In this document: one piece after another, positions 17,691 to 26,188 of the stretch
Position numbering within the stretch: the first letter of the stretch is position 1
Layout of the letters: every line of letters begins with the position of its first letter
From: JANRLF01 sp033762815
GTDB lineage: Bacteria > Bacteroidota > Bacteroidia > Chitinophagales > CAIOSU01
Direction of reading: 5' to 3'
NCBI GenBank assembly: GCA_033762815.1
Contig: JANRLF010000005.1
Location: forward strand, 62,001-126,000
DNA length: 64,000 bases
Made by a program: the position numbers and the translations under genes
Notes under the pieces: model-generated
The model's input: only the letters and a program-made list of their open reading frames with translations
Told to the model about the DNA's origin: nothing
Databases searched by the model: none

Positions 17691-20381
17691 ATGGAGAAGC
17701 TAGGGACATGGTTGGCTTTGTGGGCAATAGTGGCCAATTGCTGCGCCCAAAACCCGATGCAGCCAAAGCAATACAATTTCAGCACTTTCCCCGCACCTGT
17801 TACCCTTCAAGCCACTGAAGAATTGCGCCGATTGACCTACGATAGTTTGGAAAAGCATCCTGAATTTGGGGTGCTGCCCCATAATGCACAATGTATGGGA
17901 TGCGTGGAATTATTGGATAAGCGCACAGTTAACAGCCGCTTTTTTGTTGGCGAGGGTACTGGGGGAAAAGTGTTTTATAGCCAACAATCTTACTTTCCAC
18001 TGCACTATCAGAAGAACGGGCAATGGATGACAATTGACCCCCGCTTGAGCAAGATGGGCAATTTTTATCGCGCTGAGCAACAGCCTGTACCTACTTTTTT
18101 GGATGCGAGCACCTTTTCTTCCGGTGTTGTTGTCAATGACCAGTCCTTTGAATTCAATCGCAACCTGACCTTATCCTTTCTGGATGGTAAGCTACCTTCA
18201 AGCATTCACGAGCCAATAGCAGACCATGCAAGTATTGGTGTTGATGGGGTTTACATTAAGGATTATTGGCCGGGAATAGATATGCAGCAGGTATTCAAAA
18301 AGGGTACGGTTAAAACGACTTTCATCATCCCCAAGCCATTGACCAATCTTCCCAGTAACGGCGATTTGACCATTACGGATTATCCAAAACTGCCACAAGG
18401 ATATCGTTTGGAATTGGTGATGGATTCAAGTATAGCAAACAAAACAGCCATAGTAGTGACCAATGGTAAGGAAAAGCCAGTGGAGATATACAAGCCCGTG
18501 TATTATGATAGCCAAGGGCGTGGCGGAAAAGTAAACTATAACTTGGTGAGCAATGGCTTGGCTCTAAGTATTAGTATTCCCATTACTGTCCTTAACGACA
18601 CCACTTACGAATACCCTTTCTACATTGACCCTGAGGTAGTTGGCAAGGATGATACCGGACACTACGTGCTCACTGGCCAGCCCTCGGCCGTGTTGGGCTT
18701 TTCACTTAATCCGCAAAGCTGTGATTATCCATTAACGGTAATTTGCCCTGGTAAGAGCGAATTGACCGACACCTATTTACAATTGGAGTACGAGAACAAT
18801 AGGGTGAATATCTGCCAAGGTGCTTTCTGCCAATTCAATGACGTAAGTATGGAAGTAATAGGCCCATGCGGCAATGGTACGGGGCAACTGTCCTGCAACC
18901 CTGCCGCACCGCCTTTTATTGGTACCTGTACCACCGATGAAAATTTGGTACCCGCTGCCGATTCCATCCGGATACCCAATTTTTTGCCCTGTTTCCCGCC
19001 TCAATGTCCTGATTATGTGCTGAATTTCACCTTAAAAAATCGCCAATTCCGATGCACGGGTGGCTGCGGCTTCGATTGTGCCGAAGGCAAATATTTTGCG
19101 GTGACCGTAAAGGGCCGTCTATTGGAGGATACTATTCGTTTTGTAAAGCCGAATGGCCAACAGGACCGTGTAAACCAGGATACCACCGTATGTGCCGGTC
19201 AACCGGTTACCCTAGTAGCCAACCCTGATTGGGGCGTACCGCCCTATAATTACTTATGGAACACTGGCCAAACCGATTCCGTGATTATTGTGCGGCCCGA
19301 ACAGACCAGCATTTATAACTTAATGACCAGTGGGCAATGTGATACCGTATTTACCAATGATATCATTATCAATGTGATTCCGTCCCCCGTTTCCAATGGC
19401 ACCGATACTGTGGACTTCTGCGAAGGCGACGCCATTACCCAAGTAATCGGTGGGCCGCCCGCGGCTGGGGTTTCCTATGATTGGACAGCCAATCCCGCTA
19501 CGGCATTGTCCTTTTTAAGCACAACCATACTTTCACAGCCTCAGTTAAGCATACCAGCGGGGCAGGCCGACAACTTCACCTATTTCCTAACTGCCGATGA
19601 CGGCACCTGCACTAGGGTAGATACTGTAAGGCTGTTGGAACATCCCTTGCCCAATCCTATCATTGTGCCCGATAGTGTCATTATCTGTGAGGGCAGTACT
19701 GCACAGTTGAGCACTTCCCAAACCTATGCCCAATATCAATGGAACACCGGGGAAAACCTGGCAGTAATTACCATTGGGCAGGCCGGCAGCTTTGCGGTGA
19801 CGGTAACGGATGATAATGGCTGTACCGCCGCGGCCTTGCCCGTGAATGCCACTGTTAACCCCGTACCTCAATTTGAGGTGTACACTATCCCCGATTCCAG
19901 TATCTTGATTGGGGAGAGCGTTACGCTAAATGCCAGTATTGATTTAAATGCCGCTAACGTGAATAGCTTCCTTTGGTCGCCCAATGATGGCTTAAGCTGT
20001 AACAACTGTGCAGCCCCTGTGGCTACGCCCGAAAACGACCAGTGGTATTACCTTCAGGTAACCAGTGCTGGCTGTATTGGCACTGATTCCGTGTTGGTGG
20101 ACATTGTTTTTCCTGATAACTACTGGATTCCCAATGCCTTTAGCCCTAACGACGATAAAAAGAATGACCGCTTTTATATCAAAAAGCAGTCGGGCGTTAC
20201 CGTGCTGGAATTTAAGGTGTACAACCGCTGGGGTGAATTGGTCCATGATGGTGCCGAACCTTGGGATGGTACTTACAACAATGAGAAAGCCCCCATTGAA
20301 GTGTACACCTATTATTTCAAGTTACGCTTCTATACCGGCAAGGAAGAAACCGCAAAGGGTAATGTTACTTTGTTGAGATAA
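17691..20381 (+). CDS. T9SS cargo protein with type B C-terminal domain
   Basis: An 896-residue secreted protein starting with ATG at 17691. After the signal peptide (cleavage near NCCAQ) comes an unusual N-terminal half in which GVYIKDYWPGIDMQQVF (near 180-200) resembles the 'YPGID' module preceding SBBP-type repeats. A Cys-rich insert follows (residues about 345-470, many CxxC-like pairs), then two or three Ig/PKD-like domains (about 495-800) and the type B C-terminal domain: IPNAFSPNDDKKNDRF, FKVYNRWGELVHDG, PWDGTY, ending NVTLLR. It is the last gene of the PorP-PorE-cargo operon. The Cys density suggests disulfides stabilising an extracellular domain. Target or ligand unknown. Confidence 0.85.
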   Translation: MEKLGTWLALWAIVANCCAQNPMQPKQYNFSTFPAPVTLQATEELRRLTYDSLEKHPEFGVLPHNAQCMGCVELLDKRTVNSRFFVGEGTGGKVFYSQQSYFPLHYQKNGQWMTIDPRLSKMGNFYRAEQQPVPTFLDASTFSSGVVVNDQSFEFNRNLTLSFLDGKLPSSIHEPIADHASIGVDGVYIKDYWPGIDMQQVFKKGTVKTTFIIPKPLTNLPSNGDLTITDYPKLPQGYRLELVMDSSIANKTAIVVTNGKEKPVEIYKPVYYDSQGRGGKVNYNLVSNGLALSISIPITVLNDTTYEYPFYIDPEVVGKDDTGHYVLTGQPSAVLGFSLNPQSCDYPLTVICPGKSELTDTYLQLEYENNRVNICQGAFCQFNDVSMEVIGPCGNGTGQLSCNPAAPPFIGTCTTDENLVPAADSIRIPNFLPCFPPQCPDYVLNFTLKNRQFRCTGGCGFDCAEGKYFAVTVKGRLLEDTIRFVKPNGQQDRVNQDTTVCAGQPVTLVANPDWGVPPYNYLWNTGQTDSVIIVRPEQTSIYNLMTSGQCDTVFTNDIIINVIPSPVSNGTDTVDFCEGDAITQVIGGPPAAGVSYDWTANPATALSFLSTTILSQPQLSIPAGQADNFTYFLTADDGTCTRVDTVRLLEHPLPNPIIVPDSVIICEGSTAQLSTSQTYAQYQWNTGENLAVITIGQAGSFAVTVTDDNGCTAAALPVNATVNPVPQFEVYTIPDSSILIGESVTLNASIDLNAANVNSFLWSPNDGLSCNNCAAPVATPENDQWYYLQVTSAGCIGTDSVLVDIVFPDNYWIPNAFSPNDDKKNDRFYIKKQSGVTVLEFKVYNRWGELVHDGAEPWDGTYNNEKAPIEVYTYYFKLRFYTGKEETAKGNVTLLR

Positions 20382-20396
20382 ATAAGCTCCAAAACA

Positions 20397-20456
20397 TACC
20401 GAAAACGTACGCAATTCGTACCCAATAAATACCGAAAACAGCGCAATTCGTACTCA
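20397..20456. repeat. Two imperfect direct repeats, 33-bp spacing, downstream of the T9SS operon
   Basis: Copies at 20397-20424 and 20430-20456 share TACCGAAAAC, then GCAATTCGTAC. Copy 1 contains the inverted repeat GTACG-CAATT-CGTAC, which is weakened in copy 2. They lie in the 356-bp gap before the DUF433/DUF5615 pair and could be operator-like sites or a degenerated terminator region; no function is established. Confidence 0.6.
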
Positions 20457-20467
20457 AAAAGTTTAAA

Positions 20468-20492
20468 TTACGCCATTAATTAAACGGCGTAA
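20468..20492. terminator. Hairpin in the gap after the T9SS operon
   Basis: TTACGCC (20468-20474) and GGCGTAA (20486-20492) form a perfect 7-bp stem with an 11-base AT-rich loop. It is 86 bp after the last cargo stop and has no clean T-run, so it is a weak candidate for the operon terminator. The remaining sequence up to 20737 contains no credible gene. Confidence 0.4.
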
Positions 20493-20737
20493 AGCTATTC
20501 AATATCAGTCATTTATAAAAATTTAGGTCTACTTTTACGTCCTTTTAATTATGCTTTGCACCTGTTGGCTTGCGCCGTTTGTTCCTACCTCTAGCTCGCA
20601 TCTAGCATCAAGTCTAATTAAAAGCACTTAAGGTGAAATTTGCAAGTAAATGCAGTGATTTGTTCGAGGAAAGCGATGAAACAGGTCCAGAACCTTTTGT
20701 ATTCCATTTCTATTATAATATTTGATAACTTTACAAC

Positions 20738-20980
20738 ATGGAGAATATTAGGGACATTGTTACGATTGATAGTGAAATTCTCGGTGGCCAACCGGTGTTC
20801 AAGAACACACGGGTACCCATCGATAGCTTGTTCGCCCATTTCGAAATGGGCCTCTCTTTGGATGATTTTCTAAACGACTTTCCTAGTGTCAGCAAGGTCC
20901 AAGCGCTTAAAGTTTTGGAAATGGCTGAACGGTTAATGGCTTCAAAGAACATTGTTCAATTGTATGAAGCTGCTGCTTGA
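20738..20980 (+). CDS. DUF433 antitoxin-like protein
   Basis: An 80-residue DUF433 protein. The family signature is clear: an N-terminal strand, then GGQPVFKNTRVPIDSLFAHFEMGLSLDDFL, and a C-terminal helix-turn-helix-like tail. DUF433 proteins are the antitoxin-like, DNA-binding partners of PIN-like DUF5615 proteins, and the gene overlaps exactly such a partner by 17 bp. The upstream sequence has an AT-rich TATAATATTTG element that may be the promoter, and autoregulation by the pair would be typical. Toxin-antitoxin function is inferred from the family pairing. Confidence 0.88.
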   Translation: MENIRDIVTIDSEILGGQPVFKNTRVPIDSLFAHFEMGLSLDDFLNDFPSVSKVQALKVLEMAERLMASKNIVQLYEAAA

Positions 20981-21287
20981 TGAAAACCTGCCCAAAGGAT
21001 TAAAAAAGGACCTCTACGAGCATCAGGTGTTTACCGTTAACGATATGCAATGGAATGGCAAAAGTAATGGTGAGTTGTTAAGACTTATGCTTTCCGAGGG
21101 ATTTCAAGCACTTGTTACTTTCGACAAAAACTTAGTATACCAACAGAATTTCAAAAAATATCCCATTCCAGTATTGGTTATTAATGCCCGTAACAATACC
21201 TATCTAGTTTTAAAAGAGTTGGCACCAATACTACAACAAGTGCTTAAATCGGATCTTACCCCTGGCCCTATTGAAGTGGTAGCATAG
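20964..21287 (+). CDS. DUF5615 PIN-like toxin candidate
   Basis: A 107-residue PIN-like protein of the DUF5615 (Mut7-C/VapC-like) group. It begins MKLLLDENLPKGL, with the first catalytic Asp in the LLDEN motif, and continues with VNDMQWNGKSNGELL and ALVTFDKNLVYQQ, which supply further conserved acidic residues of the presumed RNase centre. An in-frame TTG at 20952 would extend it, but ATG at 20964 gives the standard LLDEN start. It overlaps the DUF433 gene by 17 bp, so the pair is translationally coupled. RNase activity is expected from the fold but unproven for most members. Confidence 0.85.
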   Translation: MKLLLDENLPKGLKKDLYEHQVFTVNDMQWNGKSNGELLRLMLSEGFQALVTFDKNLVYQQNFKKYPIPVLVINARNNTYLVLKELAPILQQVLKSDLTPGPIEVVA

Positions 21288-21293
21288 CCCCCG

Positions 21294-21350
21294 TTATCCA
21301 CATTCATCCCTTTTCCTTAGTGGATTATACGCTTGGCCTGCATGGCAGGC
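21294..21350. promoter_or_regulatory. DnaA-box match and hairpin upstream of ftsK
   Basis: An exact DnaA-box consensus TTATCCACA occupies 21294-21302. A perfect hairpin (GCCTGC 21336-21341, loop ATG, GCAGGC 21345-21350) follows and may end the DUF433/DUF5615 unit. A single DnaA box could be chance or a site for DnaA-dependent regulation of ftsK. Confidence 0.35.
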
Positions 21351-21391
21351 GACTATATAAGATTTAGTATTTTTACGCTCTATACCGAAGT

Positions 21392-23857
21392 ATGGCCATA
21401 AAAGCTGCTGATAAGGAAAAGAAGGCTAAGGATAAAGCCAAAGCCGCTCCCGCAAAGGGCAGCACTACTTCCTTTTGGGCTGATGAGCGCGCAGCGAGAA
21501 TTGCAGGATTGACTTTGGTGCTGCTGGGCCTGTTCCTTACCGTGTCACTCATATCTTACGCATTTAGTTGGCAGCCTGACCAGGACAAGTTTTTCCACTT
21601 CAGTTGGGGCCTTTTGCTCCAGAACGACCCTGAGATACCCAACAACATGATGGGCCGTTTCGGGGCCATTATTTCGCATCAGTTGTATTACTATGGCTTT
21701 GGCATCGGCAGTTTCTTTTTGGTGCCCGTACTGATGTTTTCCGGCTTGCGCCTAGCATTCAAGCTCCGCTTTTTCTCCTTATGGAAGGTGTACCGCTACG
21801 CTTTTCTTGGCTTGGTGTGGGCATCGGTTTCACTTGGATTGTTGGATGCGCAACTGGAATTGGCTTTTCCACTGGGCGGTAGCTTTGGGATGATTGTAGC
21901 ACAATGGCTAATGCAGTTCATCGGCTTATTGGGTGCAGTGCTGGTGTTGTTTTTTAGCCTGTTGGCCTTTGCCATTATAGAATACAACCTCGATATCCAA
22001 TCTTGGGTAAATACGGGCAAAACGGCTGCTGCTAACAAAGCTGGAGTAGGGGACAAACCCCAAAGTTTTCTAGATACAGAAACGGAAGTAAAAGAATGGG
22101 CTCAAAGAATTAAGGACGAAAATGACAAGGTGGATCCTTTAATACCGCCCTTTGACATGGATGAGTCAGAAGAAGATGAACCGGAAGAAGAAGGCAGCTT
22201 TGACTTTGAAGTAAAGCATGTGCCTCCGGTGAAGCCAGTAGGCAATGCATCCAAGTTCGATTTGGAAGTAGAAAGCCCATCTTTTGAAATCAATGAAACT
22301 ATGCCTACTCCGGTGCATGAGCCCGTGGAAATGGATAGGGGAGGACTGGATACGGAATATGACCCTACCCTTGATTTGGCAGATTATAAGTACCCGCCTT
22401 TGGACTTGTTGCGGGTACACGGCAGCGAGCGCATACAGGTAGATACGGATGAATTGGAAAAGAACAAGAACCAAATCATCGAAACACTCAGCAACTATAA
22501 TATCGAGATATCTAAGATAAAAGCCACCATTGGCCCTACGGTTACCTTGTATGAAATAGTGCCTGCCGCAGGGGTGCGCATTTCCAAAATCAAAAACTTG
22601 GAAGATGATATAGCCCTTAGCCTTTCCGCATTGGGCATCCGTATCATTGCGCCTATCCCGGGCAAAGGTACCATAGGCATAGAAGTGCCCAACGTAAAAA
22701 AAGAAGTGGTGAGCATGCACACGCTCATCTCTTCCGAGAAATTCCAGACGTCAAAAATGGAGCTGCCCGTAGCCTTGGGCAAAACCATTGCCAACGAGAT
22801 ATTCATTGCCGACCTTGCCAAAATGCCGCACATGCTGATGGCTGGTGCTACGGGCCAAGGTAAATCAGTAGGCTTGAATGCCATGCTGGTATCTTTGCTG
22901 TATAAGAAGCATCCATCGCAACTAAAGTTTGTACTGGTTGACCCTAAAAAGGTAGAATTGACCTTGTTCGCACAGATAGAAAAACACTTTTTGGCCAAGT
23001 TGCCCGGCGAATCGGAACCGATTATTACCGATACCAAGAAGGTGATACACACGCTCAATGCACTATGCATCGAAATGGACAACCGCTACGACTTGTTAAA
23101 GGAAGCGCAGGTAAGGAATATTAAAGAATACAATGCCAAATTCATAGCCCGCAAGCTGAACCCAAACAAAGGCCACCAATACCTGCCCTATATCGTGCTG
23201 GTAGTGGACGAGTTTGCCGACCTGATGATGACCGCAGGCAAGGAGGTGGAAACGCCTATCGCCCGTCTGGCGCAATTGGCAAGGGCCATTGGTATCCATT
23301 TGGTCATCGCAACACAGCGTCCATCGGTCAACATTATAACGGGCACCATTAAAGCCAACTTCCCGGCACGGGTAGCCTTTAAGGTAACTTCCAAAATTGA
23401 CTCGCGCACCATTTTGGATGCTGGCGGTGCCGACCAGTTGATTGGTAGGGGAGATATGCTACTGTCAGATGGCGGCGATATTATACGCTTACAGTGCGGT
23501 TTTGTGGACACTCCAGAAGTGGAGGATATCTGCAAATATATTGGTGAACAACGGGGCTATCCGGAAACCTTTAAGCTACCGGAGTATGTTGGGGAGAAGG
23601 ATGAAGATGGCGGCGACCTGGATGCGGGCGATTGGGACGAATTGTTCGAAGAGGCTGCTAGAACCATTGTGCAGACCCAACAGGGCTCAACGTCCCTGCT
23701 GCAAAGAAGATTGAAATTGGGCTATAACCGCGCAGGAAGATTGATGGACCAACTGGAACGTGCGGGCATAGTAGGTCCCAATGAAGGCAGCAAAGCCCGT
23801 GAAGTGCTTTATGCCGATATGTACCAACTGGAACAATTTTTGAACGAACACCGATAA
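21392..23857 (+). CDS. ftsK: DNA translocase FtsK
   Basis: An 821-residue FtsK/SpoIIIE translocase. The N-terminal part (about 30-205) holds four hydrophobic segments anchoring it at the septum. An acidic linker (about 235-330) replaces the long proline/glutamine linker of proteobacterial FtsK. The motor has the Walker A GATGQGKS at 485-492 and Walker B LVVDEFAD with Asp606. The C-terminal winged-helix gamma domain (about 755-821, QRRLKLGYNRAGRLMDQLE) recognises orienting sequences. It moves the chromosome terminus through the closing septum and activates dimer resolution. ATG at 21392. lolA follows after 10 bp, a pairing common in Bacteroidota. Confidence 0.95.
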   Translation: MAIKAADKEKKAKDKAKAAPAKGSTTSFWADERAARIAGLTLVLLGLFLTVSLISYAFSWQPDQDKFFHFSWGLLLQNDPEIPNNMMGRFGAIISHQLYYYGFGIGSFFLVPVLMFSGLRLAFKLRFFSLWKVYRYAFLGLVWASVSLGLLDAQLELAFPLGGSFGMIVAQWLMQFIGLLGAVLVLFFSLLAFAIIEYNLDIQSWVNTGKTAAANKAGVGDKPQSFLDTETEVKEWAQRIKDENDKVDPLIPPFDMDESEEDEPEEEGSFDFEVKHVPPVKPVGNASKFDLEVESPSFEINETMPTPVHEPVEMDRGGLDTEYDPTLDLADYKYPPLDLLRVHGSERIQVDTDELEKNKNQIIETLSNYNIEISKIKATIGPTVTLYEIVPAAGVRISKIKNLEDDIALSLSALGIRIIAPIPGKGTIGIEVPNVKKEVVSMHTLISSEKFQTSKMELPVALGKTIANEIFIADLAKMPHMLMAGATGQGKSVGLNAMLVSLLYKKHPSQLKFVLVDPKKVELTLFAQIEKHFLAKLPGESEPIITDTKKVIHTLNALCIEMDNRYDLLKEAQVRNIKEYNAKFIARKLNPNKGHQYLPYIVLVVDEFADLMMTAGKEVETPIARLAQLARAIGIHLVIATQRPSVNIITGTIKANFPARVAFKVTSKIDSRTILDAGGADQLIGRGDMLLSDGGDIIRLQCGFVDTPEVEDICKYIGEQRGYPETFKLPEYVGEKDEDGGDLDAGDWDELFEEAARTIVQTQQGSTSLLQRRLKLGYNRAGRLMDQLERAGIVGPNEGSKAREVLYADMYQLEQFLNEHR

Positions 23858-23867
23858 AATTTTTATA

Positions 23868-24536
23868 ATGTCAAAATTCTTTCTCAGCCTTTGCATCGCC
23901 CTTGTATGCACCCTTTCCTTCGCACAAACCAGCAAAACCAGCAAAAACGACCCAGCCGCACAAGCTTTGTTGGATAAGGTGGCTGCCAAATACAAGAGCT
24001 TTGCCAGCCTTGAAATGACCTTTACGCTCAATATACAGTCCGTAGAGGACAAACTGAACGAAACCATGACAGGCTCGGCTTGGATTAGGGGCGAAAAATA
24101 CCGTGTTACTACCAATACGGTTGATATCGTTTGCGATAACGTGAAGCGTTGGACTTATCTGAAGGAGAACAACGAAGTACAAATCAATTTCTACGAGCCG
24201 GAGGAGGATAATATCGAAAGCCCAGCCCAGTTGTTTACCCTGTACAAAAAGAACTTTTATTACCGCATGATAGCTGATGATAAGGTGGATGGCAAGGTGG
24301 TAAAAGTAGTGGAACTGACCCCTACTAAGTTGGAAAACTCCACCTACTCAAGGGTACACCTGTACATTGACCCTGCCAGCAACAACATTGTGCAGGCCAA
24401 GGTTTTCAATAAAGATAAAGTGACCTACACCTGGAAAATTACCAAGTTTACGCCTAATGCCAAGATTGACGATGCCAAGTTCGTATTCGATATCAGCAAA
24501 TACCCCAAGGTACACGTGGAGGATATGACCAAATAG
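23868..24536 (+). CDS. Outer-membrane lipoprotein carrier LolA-like protein
   Basis: A 222-residue periplasmic protein of the LolA fold. A signal peptide ends near LSFAQ, and the mature part follows the family pattern: a helix ending KYKSFASLEMTFTLNIQS, strands with GSAWIRGEKYRVTTNTVDIVCDN and YSRVHLYIDPASNNIVQAKV. LolA shuttles lipoproteins from the inner-membrane Lol ABC transporter to the outer membrane; Bacteroidota members sometimes serve other lipids, so the exact client is not proven. It lies 10 bp after ftsK and is probably co-transcribed. Confidence 0.85.
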   Translation: MSKFFLSLCIALVCTLSFAQTSKTSKNDPAAQALLDKVAAKYKSFASLEMTFTLNIQSVEDKLNETMTGSAWIRGEKYRVTTNTVDIVCDNVKRWTYLKENNEVQINFYEPEEDNIESPAQLFTLYKKNFYYRMIADDKVDGKVVKVVELTPTKLENSTYSRVHLYIDPASNNIVQAKVFNKDKVTYTWKITKFTPNAKIDDAKFVFDISKYPKVHVEDMTK

Positions 24537-24542
24537 ATTTTC

Positions 24543-24568
24543 TATTTTTGAGGGGTACCAAAACCCCT
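24543..24568 (+). promoter_or_regulatory. -7 box and leader hairpin in front of the DUF4199 gene
   Basis: TATTTTTG at 24543-24550 matches the TAnnTTTG consensus exactly; no good -33 box is visible. Directly after it AGGGGT (24551-24556) and ACCCCT (24563-24568) form a 6-bp stem with loop ACCAAA, ending four bases before the ATG at 24573. The hairpin may also end the ftsK-lolA transcript or form the 5' end of the short leader. Confidence 0.45.
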
Positions 24569-24572
24569 CGAA

Positions 24573-25079
24573 ATGAAAAAGCACATACTCATCTATGGCC
24601 TGTTATCGGGCATCATTGTTTCCATAGTCATGCTAATCTCCGTAGCACAATTCAATAGCGGTGCTAAAGGATCTGAATATTGGGGTTTTGGCGGCATGTT
24701 TGTGGCCTTTTCCTTGATTTTTGTCGCACTTTACCAAATACGCAAGAGCGAAGGCAACCGCTTGTCGTTCTTAAGGGGCTTGGGTGCGGCGGTGGCTATC
24801 GCTTTTATCACCTCTACCATGTATGTAGCCAGTTGGATGGTGGTATCGCACTACTATTACCCCAACTTTATAGAGCAGTATGCTGAACTGGAAATAAACA
24901 AGGCCAAAGCCAATGGGGTAACAGATGAAAAAATGGCCAAAATGATGGAGGATTTTGATGGTATGAAGAAAATGTACAAAAATCCACTCTTCAAAATGGG
25001 CTTGACCTATATGGAAGTGCTGCCAATCGGAATCGTAATGTCCTTAATCGCCGCCCTGGTAATGATGCGTAAGGGGTAA
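24573..25079 (+). CDS. DUF4199 family membrane protein
   Basis: A 168-residue integral membrane protein. Hydrophobic segments lie at about 5-25, 36-54, 66-92 and 145-165, with a charged soluble loop (about 108-140, rich in Lys/Glu/Met) between the third and fourth. This layout, with SFLRGLGAAVAIAFITS in the middle, matches DUF4199, a Bacteroidota-specific family of unknown function. It follows lolA after 36 bp with its own -7-box candidate. Nothing in the sequence indicates a catalytic role. Confidence 0.75.
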   Translation: MKKHILIYGLLSGIIVSIVMLISVAQFNSGAKGSEYWGFGGMFVAFSLIFVALYQIRKSEGNRLSFLRGLGAAVAIAFITSTMYVASWMVVSHYYYPNFIEQYAELEINKAKANGVTDEKMAKMMEDFDGMKKMYKNPLFKMGLTYMEVLPIGIVMSLIAALVMMRKG

Positions 25080-25106
25080 AGAGAATCAGACAATGACTGT
25101 ATAAAA

Positions 25107-26078
25107 TCAGTCAAACGACTGGTTGTGGCTGTTGGATATTTCCAGCATTTTCTCGTACTCGTCCGGGCTTAGGTCGTTGTAGTAGAAGTTGATGGGGTTA
25201 ATAGGTTGCCCCCCTTTGTGCACCTCATAATGCACGTGGGGACCGGTAGAGGTTCCAGTATTGCCTACTAGGCCTAGTTGGTCGCCGCGTTTTACTTTTT
25301 GCCCAGGCCTAACCGTGATACGGCTCATGTGCCCATATACGGTTTCATAACCAAAGCCGTGGTCAACAATTACGTGATTGCCAAACCCACGACTATCAAA
25401 ATTGGCTTCTTTCACTACCCCGTCGCCCGTTGCGAAAATAGGTGTACCGATGGGGGCATTGAAGTCCATGCCATAGTGCATCTTGCGGGTTTTATAGATA
25501 GGGTGGATGCGGAAACCATAACCAGAAGCCACCCGGGTGAGGTTTTTGTTGGCTACGGGCATTATGGCCGGTATGGAGGCCAGCATTTGTTCCTTTTTCT
25601 TGATCAGTCGATTGATTTCGTCGTAAGATTTCGACTGGATATACATTTGCTTGCCCACCTTATCAATCATCTTGGCTGTTTCAATCATCAGCTCGCTGTT
25701 GTCAAAGCTTTGCAGGTCGGCATATTTGCTGGAGCCACCCGTACCTGCTGTGCGCACGCTTTCAGAAATGGGCTCAGCCTCAAAAATAACCCGATAGATA
25801 TTGTCGTCGCGCTTTTGCAAGCCGGCTAGTACTTGCGACATTTGAGCCAGCTTTTTTTGGTTCCATTCATAGTTTTGGCGCAACTGTTCTATTTCGCGCC
25901 GCATTTCCCGTTCCTTGGGCGAATCGATATAGCGCCACACGATGGCAAATATGACGATAGAGAACACGAACGAGGAGGAAAGAAAGCCAAAGGCACGGAG
26001 CAGCCGTTTGCTGAAACTCACTTCAATCTTCTCGTAGCGGAGCGACTGCTTGTTGTAATAATACTTTACTTTTTTCAT
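25107..26078 (-). CDS. M23 family metallopeptidase (murein hydrolase)
   Basis: A 323-residue membrane-anchored peptidase. One transmembrane helix (about 28-50) is followed by a coiled-coil region (about 55-95 and 125-165) and a C-terminal LytM/M23 domain. Zinc-binding and catalytic residues are visible: His201 and Asp205 in HYGMDF, and His281/His283 in HVHYEV; ATGDGVV and YGHMS are the usual flanking motifs. It should cleave peptidoglycan cross-links in the periplasm, or activate amidases as EnvC-type proteins do, though here the zinc ligands appear intact. The ATG at 26078 is divergent from alaS. Confidence 0.9.
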   Translation of the reverse strand: MKKVKYYYNKQSLRYEKIEVSFSKRLLRAFGFLSSSFVFSIVIFAIVWRYIDSPKEREMRREIEQLRQNYEWNQKKLAQMSQVLAGLQKRDDNIYRVIFEAEPISESVRTAGTGGSSKYADLQSFDNSELMIETAKMIDKVGKQMYIQSKSYDEINRLIKKKEQMLASIPAIMPVANKNLTRVASGYGFRIHPIYKTRKMHYGMDFNAPIGTPIFATGDGVVKEANFDSRGFGNHVIVDHGFGYETVYGHMSRITVRPGQKVKRGDQLGLVGNTGTSTGPHVHYEVHKGGQPINPINFYYNDLSPDEYEKMLEISNSHNQSFD

Positions 26079-26099
26079 TACTTAACCGCGTGAAATCAG

Positions 26100-26107
26100 T
26101 AATTTTG
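26100..26107 (+). promoter_or_regulatory. Candidate -7 box for alaS
   Basis: TAATTTTG matches TAnnTTTG exactly, 82 bp before the alaS start in the 110-bp divergent region shared with the M23 peptidase gene. No convincing TTTG -33 element is present at 19-20 bp, so this is a weak call. Confidence 0.4.
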
Positions 26108-26188
26108 ACGCCTGTTTAAGTCGTGTGTTAAACAAATTTAAACAAATCTTCCCTTTTTGGGAAACTTCAACCTATCAACAGTGCCGCC

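Noticed and set aside
22166..22720. Minus-strand open frame of 184 codons inside ftsK
   Set aside because: Antisense to the ftsK linker and motor; His/Tyr/Phe-rich composition is that of a shadow frame.
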